Assembly: GCF_000332135.1 (NCBI RefSeq)
Contig: NZ_KB235896.1
Location: forward strand, 1,089,465-1,153,464
Reading direction: 5' to 3'
Source: Anabaena sp. PCC 7108
GTDB lineage: Bacteria; Cyanobacteriota; Cyanobacteriia; Cyanobacteriales; Nostocaceae
Length of the DNA: 64,000 bases
A program made the translations under genes and the position numbers. The notes beneath the pieces are model-generated. The model saw nothing but the letters and a program-made list of their open reading frames with translations. It was not told the DNA's origin and made no database searches. Shown here one piece after another: positions 9,016 to 16,848 of the stretch. The first letter of the stretch is position 1, and every line of letters starts with the position of its first letter.

Positions 9016-10041
9016 TGGTTCGGGGGAAACTTGGACAATTAATTTTCCCATTTTATTCCCATCAAAAAGTTTGAGAATCGCCTTGGGTGCATTTTCCAAT
9101 CCCTCGACAATCTCCTGATTATATTTTATTTTCCCCTGTTGTATCCATTGTCCGATTTCCCGAAAAGCAACATCCCATTGCTGAACATAATCAGAGACAA
9201 TAAAACCTTTTACCAGTACACGCTTCATTAAAATCTGGCTGAAATTATAGGGGCCAGGTACAGGTTCTTGAGAATTATAAGTGGAAATCAAACCACATAA
9301 AGGAATGCGTGCATTTAAATTCACCTGTGTCAAAACAGCATCAAGAATTGCACCACCAACATTCTCGAAATAGACATCAATCCCATTGGGACATGATTTT
9401 GCTAAAGCTGGGATTAAATCTGCGGTTTGATAGTTAATTGCAGCATCAAAACCGAGTTCTTCTAACAACCATTGACATTTCTCGTCTGAACCAGTGATTC
9501 CCACCACACGACAACCTTTAATTTTGGCGATTTGTCCAACTAGAGAACCAACCGCACCAGAGGCCGCTGATACAACTACGGTTTCTCCAGCTTGGGGTTT
9601 TCCGATATCCAGCAAACCAAAATAAGCTGTACAGCCAATAAAGCTGAGGGGACCCATAAAGCCTATGAGAGGAACGGGTAAGGGTGTCGGTAGTTTGATA
9701 AGAGAAAGGAGGTTGGGAGGAGAAATTACGGCGTAATCTTGCCATCCTAGCAGTCCCGAAACTAAATCCCCTGGTTGAAAGTTGGGATTTTTGGATTCTT
9801 CGACTGCACCCACAACTAAACCACGCATCACTTCCCCAAGTTGAACTGGAGGCATATACTGTGGTCTATCACTCATCCAAATGCGATGGGTAGGATCTAG
9901 GGAAAGATAGATATTGCGTACCAGTACTTCACCATCTTGGAGGCTGGGAATTGGTTCTTCCCGATACTCAAAATCACTTTCTTTGATGTCACCTACAGGA
10001 CGTGCAGCCAAGCGCCACTGACGATTTATTGATTTTTGCAT
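9013..10041 (-). CDS. Zinc-independent NADP-dependent MDR oxidoreductase (CurA/leukotriene B4 dehydrogenase-like)
   Basis: About 342 residues from ATG 10041 (MQKSINRQWRLAARPVGD, the family's usual N-terminus); an in-frame ATG at 10077 would add 12 residues. The N-terminal GroES-like part lacks the zinc ligands of alcohol dehydrogenases. The Rossmann motif is VVVSAASGAVGSLVGQ and the subfamily signature is VYFENVGG. Members reduce carbon-carbon double bonds of enones with NADPH; the substrate here is unknown. It is monocistronic, with 236 bp to the divergent RNase D gene. The stop codon TAA lies in the terminal repeat of element B, so the C-terminus may have been set by that insertion. Confidence 0.88.
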   Translation of the reverse strand: MQKSINRQWRLAARPVGDIKESDFEYREEPIPSLQDGEVLVRNIYLSLDPTHRIWMSDRPQYMPPVQLGEVMRGLVVGAVEESKNPNFQPGDLVSGLLGWQDYAVISPPNLLSLIKLPTPLPVPLIGFMGPLSFIGCTAYFGLLDIGKPQAGETVVVSAASGAVGSLVGQIAKIKGCRVVGITGSDEKCQWLLEELGFDAAINYQTADLIPALAKSCPNGIDVYFENVGGAILDAVLTQVNLNARIPLCGLISTYNSQEPVPGPYNFSQILMKRVLVKGFIVSDYVQQWDVAFREIGQWIQQGKIKYNQEIVEGLENAPKAILKLFDGNKMGKLIVQVSPEP

Positions 10042-10277
10042 AGGTTTGAGTTTGCGTGTTTTAAAAAACAAAAGCATCTATCACTGTGAATATTTTGGCA
10101 GATTGGCAGGTATGTTTGGAAAAACTCATCATAATAATGGGGCAGCGGATAATATCGTGTTCTTTTGAATACTTATGATTTGTATCAGGCATTTCGCTAA
10201 ATTGTGTCAGCGCTAAATTGGTCACAAAATGCTAATTTAGGAAACTGTGAGTGATTTGTATTTTCCTAAATCTACCA

Positions 10278-11198
10278 ATGCCTTATCTTACTGCTGCTGG
10301 AGAAATTCGTTCCCTAATTGCTGAATTTACCAAATCTAAGACTCTGTGGATAGATACAGAAGTTGCTGACTATAAAAGTCGTAATCCGAGATTATCGCTG
10401 ATTCAGATATTGGATAATCCTCATGATATGACCGGCAATAGCGTTTATATTTTGGATGTCTTAGATCAGCCTGATGTAATTGCTGATTTTACTGTGCAAA
10501 TTATGTTTAATTCGGCTATCGAAAAAGTTTTTCATAATGCTAGTTATGATCTGAGACTTTTAGGAAGTAAGAAGGCTCAAAATATTACTTGTACTTTAGA
10601 AATGGCTAAAAAAATTCCTTATCATTTGCTGCCATTACCTAATTATCAACTTAAAACTCTAGCTACTGCACTTTGTAATTTTCACAATATTGATAAACAA
10701 GAACAAAGCAGTGATTGGGGGATAAGACCTTTAACGGAAGACCAGATAGAGTATGCTTACTTTGATTGCATTTATTTAGCTCAAGTACACTTGCAGTTAT
10801 TGGCTTTAAGTTCTCAAATTAGATCAGATCCGGCAACAGAAGATTTAGCAACACTTTCTGAAAAATATACAAAAATCGAACAGCAGCGAAAGCTGATAAA
10901 TTCGGAATTTGATTATTTACAAGAACGTTTAAAGAAAGCAATGCAAGTTCAAAAAATTTCTGAGAATGAATATTGCCGACTCAGTAATTATGATCGTAAA
11001 TCTGTAAAAGTGCAGTTTAGTGAATTATTGAGATTGGTAGAAAATCAAAATATTGATTTAGATTTTTCGATTACTCTGACTGAGAAATTGCAAAAGGATT
11101 TAGGGAGAAATTTGGAACAATTAGATGTAGATATTGAAAAAACTACTGTTTGGCGAATAATTGCTAAGAATCAGGAAGATGAAGTTAATAATGAGTAA
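10278..11198 (+). CDS. RNase D-like 3'-5' exonuclease (DEDDy)
   Basis: 306 residues from ATG 10278; a GTG at 10251 would extend it by nine. The exonuclease domain covers about 1-190: Exo I WIDTEV (Asp26, Glu28), Exo II FHNASYDLRLL, and Exo III YAYFDCIYLA with Tyr four residues before Asp. RNase D enzymes trim 3' ends of tRNA and other structured RNAs. The region after residue 200 is charged and helical, with no clear HRDC domain, so this is shorter than E. coli Rnd and matches a cyanobacterial subgroup. It is monocistronic. Confidence 0.85.
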   Translation: MPYLTAAGEIRSLIAEFTKSKTLWIDTEVADYKSRNPRLSLIQILDNPHDMTGNSVYILDVLDQPDVIADFTVQIMFNSAIEKVFHNASYDLRLLGSKKAQNITCTLEMAKKIPYHLLPLPNYQLKTLATALCNFHNIDKQEQSSDWGIRPLTEDQIEYAYFDCIYLAQVHLQLLALSSQIRSDPATEDLATLSEKYTKIEQQRKLINSEFDYLQERLKKAMQVQKISENEYCRLSNYDRKSVKVQFSELLRLVENQNIDLDFSITLTEKLQKDLGRNLEQLDVDIEKTTVWRIIAKNQEDEVNNE

Positions 11199-11226
11199 TA
11201 TTTCAGAGGGAATAGGAAACGGGCAA

Positions 11227-11330
11227 CAGGGAACAGAAAAAACTCATGTTTAGAAACATGAGATTGAAATAATGACACTGTTTTTTGACTGAGTTTACCC
11301 TGAGAACTAAAGTTTCTTATCTGTTCCCTG
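11227..11330. mobile_element. MITE-like element C, copy 1
   Basis: About 104 bp bounded by a perfect 10-bp inverted repeat, CAGGGAACAG/CTGTTCCCTG. The inner part holds a hairpin, CTCATGTTTAGAAACATGAG, followed by ATTGAAATAATGACACTG. The same core occurs in reverse orientation at 43630-43788, where an extra stretch of about 35 bp is present. It encodes nothing. Confidence 0.65.
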
Positions 11331-11623
11331 TTCCCTTTTTTTGTAATAATTTGTACTAGGAATAATTAAAGATGAATTTAATCATATAAAAAATGTAGTA
11401 AAATGCACAATTTATTAATTAAAAACTGAAAGTGTTTATACATTAAATCTACAATTTAATGGTTAAATTTTGAAAAAGCTTTTAATTAAAAACAAAAAAA
11501 TCAGATGTTAAAATATTGTTGATTTTGTGAAAGCTTTTGGCAAAAGTTAAAATTGTATTGGAGTAACATAAATAGATTTTGGTCATGATTTTCTCCAGGT
11601 GTAAATGCGGTTTATAAAAATTT
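11331..11623. other. AT-rich intergenic region before the TPR lipoprotein gene
   Basis: About 290 bp, strongly AT-rich, without ORF, tRNA or clear repeat. It presumably holds the promoter of the TPR gene at 11624; a CTCCAGG stretch 25 bp before the ATG is the only GC-rich spot. Confidence 0.4.
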
Positions 11624-12466
11624 ATGAAATGGCAGTTATTGACACAGAAAAAGCAAGTGTTAGTTAGAATATTCACTATAGCAATTGTTACTGGTTTAAG
11701 TGGAATTCTATGCAGTTCTTGCAGCAAAAATCAGGATGTATTGGTGACAGAAGTAGGAGTTAGTCCTCCCAATCGTCGTACAGCGAAAACAACCAAAGCC
11801 GGAGACTTTTATATTCAAGGACAGAATCAGCACGCTAAAGGCAATTCCCAAGCGGCTATTGCTGCCTATAGTAGGTCGATTAGCCTCAATTCCCAATATG
11901 CGCCGGCGTTCAAAAGTCGAGGATTGGCATATTTTGATATTGGTAACAAAGAAGGTGCGATCGCTGATTATAATAAAGCCTTGCGTCTCAATCCCAATGA
12001 TGCGGAAACTTACAATAATCGCGCCAATGCCTTGGCATCTATGGGAGATCAACAAAAAGCGATCGCAGATTACAATGAAGCTATTCGTCTAGCCCCTAAC
12101 TATGCGGAAGCCTACAATAATCGTGGAAATGCCCGCGCTACCCAAGGAAACACCAACGGGGCGCTGGAGGACTACACACAAGCCATTCGTCTGGATTCCA
12201 ATTATTCTATTGCCTACAATAATCGGGGCAATACTTACGCTGCTAGGGGAGAACAACAGAAAGCGATCGCAGATTACAATGAAGCTATCCGCCTCAATCC
12301 CAATTTTGGCCCTGCTTTTAATAACCGAGGCAACGCTTTTGCCGCTACTGGAGACAAGCGAGGGGCGTTAAAAGATTTACAACGCGCAGCTACTATTTTT
12401 GATAAAGAAGGAAATAAGGACTTATATCAACAAGTAATGAAGAATATTCAAGAACTGGGGAAATAA
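11624..12466 (+). CDS. Exported TPR-repeat (lipo)protein
   Basis: 280 residues. The N-terminus is positive then hydrophobic (VRIFTIAIVTGLSGILCSSC), a signal peptide that ends in Cys-Ser-Ser-Cys, so lipoprotein processing is possible although the lipobox is not canonical. From about residue 60 there are six or so TPR units with the cyanobacterial pattern AxAYNNRGNAxxxxGxxxxAIADYNEAIRL. TPR arrays mediate protein-protein contacts; the partner is unknown. The stop codon TAA (12464-12466) is the first three bases of the adjoining TAATTCG array, so array growth may have shaped the C-terminus. Confidence 0.85.
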   Translation: MKWQLLTQKKQVLVRIFTIAIVTGLSGILCSSCSKNQDVLVTEVGVSPPNRRTAKTTKAGDFYIQGQNQHAKGNSQAAIAAYSRSISLNSQYAPAFKSRGLAYFDIGNKEGAIADYNKALRLNPNDAETYNNRANALASMGDQQKAIADYNEAIRLAPNYAEAYNNRGNARATQGNTNGALEDYTQAIRLDSNYSIAYNNRGNTYAARGEQQKAIADYNEAIRLNPNFGPAFNNRGNAFAATGDKRGALKDLQRAATIFDKEGNKDLYQQVMKNIQELGK

Positions 12467-12560
12467 TTCGTAATTCGTAATTCGTAATTCGTAATTCGTA
12501 ATTCGTAATTCGTAATTCGTAATTCGTAATTCGTAATTCGTAATTCGTAATTCGTAATTC
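12464..12560. repeat. TAATTCG heptamer array (about 14 copies)
   Basis: Thirteen perfect TAATTCG units plus TAATTC. It begins inside the stop codon of the TPR gene and is followed by a C/T-rich low-complexity stretch (12561-12622, CTCCCCATCTCCGCGTCC type) that reaches the symporter 3' end. This matches the short tandemly repeated sequences known from Nostocales genomes. Confidence 0.95.
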
Positions 12561-12622
12561 CTCCGCATCTCCCCATCTCCGCGTCCCCGTGTCTACGCGT
12601 CCCCCCATCTCCCCATCTTCTT

Positions 12623-14278
12623 TTATTCTTCAATAATGGGGGTGCGTAAATCTTCTACCAAAGCCTGAATTTCTGTGGGTGGGGGTGGTGTTAATCGAGA
12701 AACTATCAGGGTGACAATAAAGTTAATAATCATCCCTAAAGTACCAATTCCTTCAGCAGAAACGCCAAAAAACCAGGGTGTCATCCCGGCAAATTTCACG
12801 CCGACAATGTAGATAATTGTAAATATCAAACCTGTTAACATTCCGGCAATTGCACCTTCAGAATTGGTGCGTTTATCAAAAATTCCCAAGAATATCACCG
12901 GGAAAAAACTAGCGGCAGCTAAACCAAAAGCAAAAGCTACCACTTCACTCACAAATCCTGGTGGATTTACCCCAAAATATCCAGCCAAAACCAGGGCAAA
13001 ACCAACCACAATCCGCCCTACAAATACTCGTTTTTGTTCTGAAGCTGTGGGATCAAAAATGCGGTAATAAACATCATGGGCGACGGAACTGGAAATTACT
13101 AATAATAAACCAGATGCTGTGGATAAAGCCGCAGCTAAACCACCAGCCGCAACTAAAGCAATTATCCAAGGGGGAAGGTTAGCAACTTCTGGGGTAGAAA
13201 GAACTATGATATCTTTATCAATTGTAATTTCGTTGGTTTCTTTATTAGGAGTTAATTGCAAACGTCCATCTTTATTTTTGTCTTCAAAAGCTAGAAGTTT
13301 GGTTTTTTCCCATTTATTTACCCAATCTAATTGCTGTACTTCGGCAATTGTTTGATTATGCAAAGAAGTAATTAGATTATAACGAGAAAACATCCCGACT
13401 GCGGGGGCTGTGGTGTAGAGAATGGCGATAAATAATAATGCCCAACCAGCAGAATAACGGGCTGCACGGACACTTTTAACTGTGTAAAACCGGACGATAA
13501 TATGAGGTAAACCGGCAGTTCCTACCATTAAAGCAATAGTAATGAATAGGATATCTAACATTGATTTGTTGGCAAAAGGCTGGGTATATTCTTTAAAGCC
13601 TAAATCCAGTTGAATGAGGTTGAGTTTATCGGCGATATCACTAGCAGTAAAAGCTAATTGGGGAATAGGATTACCAGTCAGTTTGTATGCGATCGCAATT
13701 GCCGGAATTAAGTATGCGAAAATCAATACACAATACTGGGCTACTTGTGTCCAGGTAATACCTTTCATTCCTCCCAAAACCGCAAAAAAGCCGACAATGA
13801 TCATCCCGATAATCACGCCAGTATTCACGTCTACTTGTAAGAAGCGACTGAAGACAATTCCCACCCCGCGCATTTGTCCAGCGACGTAGGTAAGAGATAC
13901 GAAAATGGCTGCAACTACCGCCACCAACCGAGCTATGTTAGAGTAATAGCGATCGCCCACAAAATCAGGTACAGTATATTTACCAAATTTTCGCAGATAA
14001 GGCGCTAATAATAATGCTAGTAAAACATAGCCACCAGTCCAACCCATCAAATAAATAGAACCGTCATATCCCAAAAACGAGATTAACCCCGCCATTGAAA
14101 TAAACGAAGCCGCAGACATCCAATCAGCCGCCGTAGCCGCACCATTTGCAATTGAAGGTATTCCCTGACCGGCAATAAAAAAGTCTTTAGTATTTTCTAC
14201 TCGTGATTGCCAACCAATGTAAATGTAAACTACAAAAGAAAGTCCAACTAAGATAATCGTCCAAAGTTCAACTGACAC
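12623..14278 (-). CDS. Sodium:solute symporter family protein, large subunit (acetate/monocarboxylate permease-like)
   Basis: 551 residues with about 13 membrane segments in the inner membrane; an SSS-family transporter that uses a sodium gradient to import a small organic solute. The signature region GKYTVPDFVGDRYYSN and GAATAADWMSAASFISMAGL resemble ActP/YjcG-type acetate permeases. A hydrophilic insert of about 70 residues (about 305-375) lies between membrane segments. The start is GTG 14278, preceded by GAGGAG that overlaps the stop of the small-subunit gene, so the pair is translated together. The VC_2705-type SSS subfamily is known for this two-gene arrangement. The substrate cannot be read from the sequence. 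Confidence 0.87.
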   Translation of the reverse strand: MSVELWTIILVGLSFVVYIYIGWQSRVENTKDFFIAGQGIPSIANGAATAADWMSAASFISMAGLISFLGYDGSIYLMGWTGGYVLLALLLAPYLRKFGKYTVPDFVGDRYYSNIARLVAVVAAIFVSLTYVAGQMRGVGIVFSRFLQVDVNTGVIIGMIIVGFFAVLGGMKGITWTQVAQYCVLIFAYLIPAIAIAYKLTGNPIPQLAFTASDIADKLNLIQLDLGFKEYTQPFANKSMLDILFITIALMVGTAGLPHIIVRFYTVKSVRAARYSAGWALLFIAILYTTAPAVGMFSRYNLITSLHNQTIAEVQQLDWVNKWEKTKLLAFEDKNKDGRLQLTPNKETNEITIDKDIIVLSTPEVANLPPWIIALVAAGGLAAALSTASGLLLVISSSVAHDVYYRIFDPTASEQKRVFVGRIVVGFALVLAGYFGVNPPGFVSEVVAFAFGLAAASFFPVIFLGIFDKRTNSEGAIAGMLTGLIFTIIYIVGVKFAGMTPWFFGVSAEGIGTLGMIINFIVTLIVSRLTPPPPTEIQALVEDLRTPIIEE

Positions 14279-14287
14279 TGTTTCTCC

Positions 14288-14542
14288 TCACTTTTTGGTA
14301 TTATATTTGCGGTCTAATTTATCCATTTGGAAAGCGTAAGTAAAAATCAATACCACAAAAACCAAAATTGATCCTTGTTGCGCCATCCAAAAGCCAAAGG
14401 GAACACCAAAAAACCGAATTGCATTTAATGGTTGAACTAATAAAATACTAAAAACTAGGGACACTAAAGCCCAAACAATTAAAAGATTTCTAATTAAGGT
14501 AGTGTTAGCACGCCAATAAGCGCGACGCTGATCTTCGTCCAT
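14288..14542 (-). CDS. Symporter small subunit (DUF4212 type)
   Basis: 84 residues with two membrane helices (LLIVWALVSLVFSILLV and GSILVFVVLIFTYAF) and the usual N-terminal pattern RRAYWRANTTLIRNLL. Proteins of this family are always encoded just before an SSS permease and are thought to form a complex with it. The stop codon lies nine bases before the GTG start of the large subunit. Confidence 0.88.
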   Translation of the reverse strand: MDEDQRRAYWRANTTLIRNLLIVWALVSLVFSILLVQPLNAIRFFGVPFGFWMAQQGSILVFVVLIFTYAFQMDKLDRKYNTKK

Positions 14543-14792
14543 TTTTCTTTTATCATCATTGCATCACAGATAATATCAGCAAGTTGAGATAATGCCGTTT
14601 TATTTTGGCGTTTTTTTTGTTAAGTTTTCTATACTTATTAAGTAGTTAGTTCTATTTTTTATGGTGATTTTTGGGTAAGTTAAATATTTTTTATCTCACG
14701 CAGAGACGCTCCAGGCGCAAAGGAAGAGAGAAGGAGAGAAGAAAATGAAACCCAACTTTGATTAATTTTATTTATTTTCCTAGAAATAAATC
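14543..14792. other. Intergenic region between symporter and nuclease-TPR gene
   Basis: About 250 bp holding the promoter side of the symporter pair and the 3' side of the next leftward gene. A piece near 14695-14725 (TCTCACGCAGAGACGC...) is the kind of short dispersed sequence seen widely in Nostocales. No gene was seen. Confidence 0.35.
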
Positions 14793-15962
14793 TTAATTCT
14801 GAAGAAGCCTAATTTGCTTACAAGCATATTCATAGTCTAGCTCTTTACCCTGGTATTTATAGATATTAGCTGCTGTCTTTAAATCCTCAATTGCCTCGTA
14901 TTTGTATTCCAAACAATATTGAGCAATACCACGATTGTAGTAGCTATTGGCAGCGTTAGGATTTATTTTGATTGCTTGAGTGTAATCTGCAATTGCACTT
15001 TTGCTATTTCCTAGTTTAAAATAGGCAAGACCACGAACACTATAAGTGAGCGCATCATGGGGATTAATCTTAATTGCTTGCGTATAATCCTTAACCGCAC
15101 TTTTGTTATTTCCTAGCTCAAAATAAGCAATACCCCGAACACTGTAAGTAAGGGCATCGTTAGGATTAATCTTAATTGCTTGAGTGTAATCCTCAATTGC
15201 ACCAGGTTTATTTCCTAACTCATTACGAGTAATACCACGCCTTAAGTAAGCTTTAGCCACTTGAGGATTAAGTTCTAATGCTTTAGTATAGTTACCAATC
15301 GCACCTATATAATCTTTTTGTGTAAAACAATCATCACCAAGACGAATATAGTAGTTAGGTTGAGAAAATTTACAAATTTCTAAATAGCTGCGTAAACCCC
15401 CAGAATAAAGCAATTCATCTATTCCCACCAAGGCTTTACTAGCAGCCGATTTAATCATATTTGTTGGTAAAAATCCCGCCAAAATCAGATTGTATTCAGC
15501 CTGAGCTTCGCTAACTTCTTCTTGAATTAAAATACAAACTAGAACAGCATTTTTTTCAATTTCTTCTTGACTAATTGACCATTGAATTTTATCAAAGTTG
15601 CCATTACGGGCTTTAACCTGAATACCAATTGATGAGTCAGAAGTTAAGGTAAAATCAACTTTTCCATCACCACCAACGCGCTTTTCATAGTCAACTTCCG
15701 TGACAAAATCGGCTAAACGGGATTTGACAACTTCCTCACCCAACTTCCCCTTCATGTTGTTGATAAAGTAATTTTTTGGGTCGGTTGGTTTATACTTTCT
15801 CACCATCTCCCAGCAAAAATCCCGTAATTGGTCTAACCTTTTACCGGAAATGACAGTTAATTCACTATGCTGGCCTTTTTCGTCACAACGGAGTAAGTTA
15901 GCAGATTTAAGTCTTTGAATAAAATCAGTCTGTTGTGCCTTGAGTGGTGTTGTCCAGTCCAT
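14793..15962 (-). CDS. PD-(D/E)XK-like domain fused to TPR repeats, paralogue 1 (QxK variant)
   Basis: 389 residues from ATG 15962 (MDWTTPLKAQQTDFIQ), chosen because the paralogue at 22589 begins at the equivalent Met; an earlier ATG at 16019 is possible. Residues about 1-190 form a conserved domain: a helical N-terminus, GKLGEEVVKSRLADF, then GGDGKVDFTLTSDSSIGIQVKARNG. The Glu of GEE, Asp of VDF and Q-V-K give a PD-(D/E)XK layout with Gln in place of Glu, as in some Mrr-type enzymes. Residues about 225-385 are four or five TPR units (AIEDYTQAIKINP type). The function is unknown. It is not in an operon; HicBA is divergent 270 bp upstream. Confidence 0.75.
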   Translation of the reverse strand: MDWTTPLKAQQTDFIQRLKSANLLRCDEKGQHSELTVISGKRLDQLRDFCWEMVRKYKPTDPKNYFINNMKGKLGEEVVKSRLADFVTEVDYEKRVGGDGKVDFTLTSDSSIGIQVKARNGNFDKIQWSISQEEIEKNAVLVCILIQEEVSEAQAEYNLILAGFLPTNMIKSAASKALVGIDELLYSGGLRSYLEICKFSQPNYYIRLGDDCFTQKDYIGAIGNYTKALELNPQVAKAYLRRGITRNELGNKPGAIEDYTQAIKINPNDALTYSVRGIAYFELGNNKSAVKDYTQAIKINPHDALTYSVRGLAYFKLGNSKSAIADYTQAIKINPNAANSYYNRGIAQYCLEYKYEAIEDLKTAANIYKYQGKELDYEYACKQIRLLQN

Positions 15963-16235
15963 ATTGGTATAAGTTTGCTCTGATGTGACAAGGTATCTAA
16001 TTTTAGTATTCCCCATCAAGAGGCAAAAATCTCAAATATCTACTGAATTTGACTATGTGCTTGGGGGTTAGGCTTATTTTTAGGCTGCTTAATTTATCAA
16101 TTCTTCCTAGTATTAAGACATCGCTAAACCTGCATTTATCACCCCACATTATTATTTTCATAGTAAGAGCATCATCTAATTATAGTGTTATTATAAAAAT
16201 AATACGTAATTAACTTCTAGTAGTAAATTCTCATA
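15963..16235. other. Divergent intergenic region nuclease-TPR / hicB
   Basis: About 270 bp between two divergent genes. It is AT-rich before hicB (TAATTATAGTGTTATTATAA near 16177-16196, a dyad-rich stretch). HicB proteins repress their own promoter, so an operator here is plausible, but I could not define it. Confidence 0.35.
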
Positions 16236-16463
16236 ATGGAAAATAAAAGCATGAAAAATAAAGAATTTTATGTAGTAATTGAAAGAGATGAAGATGGTAT
16301 GTATATCGGTGAAGTTCCTCAACTTAAGGCTTGTTACAGTCAAGGAGAAACTATTGATGAACTGATGAAAAATATTAGAGAAGTTATTGAAATGTGTGTA
16401 GAAGAATTAGAAGAGGAATTAACCACAGAATTTATTGGCGTGCAAAAGGTAGTATTATCATGA
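16236..16463 (+). CDS. hicB: HicB-type antitoxin
   Basis: 75 residues with the HicB fold motif FYVVIERDEDGMYIGEVPQLKA, then CYSQGETIDELMKNIREVIEM. It neutralises HicA by direct binding. It is the short form: after the partial RNase H-like domain there is no C-terminal ribbon-helix-helix or HTH domain, so autorepression would need another mechanism. Order is hicB before hicA, which is common in cyanobacteria. An internal ATG at 16251 is a possible alternative start. Confidence 0.9.
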   Translation: MENKSMKNKEFYVVIERDEDGMYIGEVPQLKACYSQGETIDELMKNIREVIEMCVEELEEELTTEFIGVQKVVLS

Positions 16464-16687
16464 CAAAACTACCAACAATTACAGGAGAAGAACTAATTGC
16501 TGCACTAGAAAAAGCTGGTTTTTATATAGTGAGACAAAAGGGTAGTCATGTGAGAATGAAGCATGAAGATAATCGAGTTGTTTCTATTCCTTGTCATAGT
16601 GGTAAAACTATCGGAAAAGGTCTATTAGTAAAAATAATTCGGGATGCAGATTTGACTAAAGATGAATTGATAGAGCTTTTAAATTAA
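16460..16687 (+). CDS. hicA: HicA-type mRNA interferase toxin
   Basis: 75 residues from ATG 16460, which overlaps the hicB stop (ATGA). The double-stranded RNA-binding-like fold is clear: TITGEELIAALEKAGFYIVR, then QKGSHVRMKH with the catalytic His, and VSIPCHSGKTIGKGLLVKII. HicA cleaves mRNA in a translation-independent way when freed from HicB. All key positions look intact, in contrast to the broken VapC at the left end of the window. Confidence 0.92.
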   Translation: MTKLPTITGEELIAALEKAGFYIVRQKGSHVRMKHEDNRVVSIPCHSGKTIGKGLLVKIIRDADLTKDELIELLN

Positions 16688-16803
16688 CTTGCTGAAGCAT
16701 GAAAAAATATTATTTTCAGCTATGAATTTACAGATATTGTCATACATGCTATTTTTTAAATAGCAAATATTGATATTTTAACATATTAAACACCAAAAAA
16801 TCA

Positions 16804-16824
16804 GGGTTTAGCATTGCTAAACCC
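16804..16824 (-). terminator. Intrinsic terminator of the VWA gene
   Basis: On the minus strand GGGTTTAGC and GCTAAACCC form a 9-bp stem with a 3-base loop, followed by TGATTTTTT. It lies between the convergent hicA and VWA genes, 25 bp after the VWA stop. Confidence 0.7.
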
Positions 16825-16848
16825 CTACGAAATCAATTAACTAACAAC

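Noticed and set aside
11708-12371. Several frames overlapping the TPR lipoprotein gene on both strands
   Set aside because: TPR repeats create long alternative frames; only the frame from 11624 shows a signal sequence and TPR consensus.
12464-12560. Possible CRISPR array
   Set aside because: Units are 7 bp, directly adjacent, with no spacers. It is a tandem short repeat. No array with regular spacers was seen anywhere in the window.
12393-12633. Minus-strand frames over the TAATTCG array that encode repeated ELRITNY-type text
   Set aside because: A 7-bp unit read in frame gives a 21-base periodic peptide; there is no start signal, and the frames exist only because the array has no stop on this strand.
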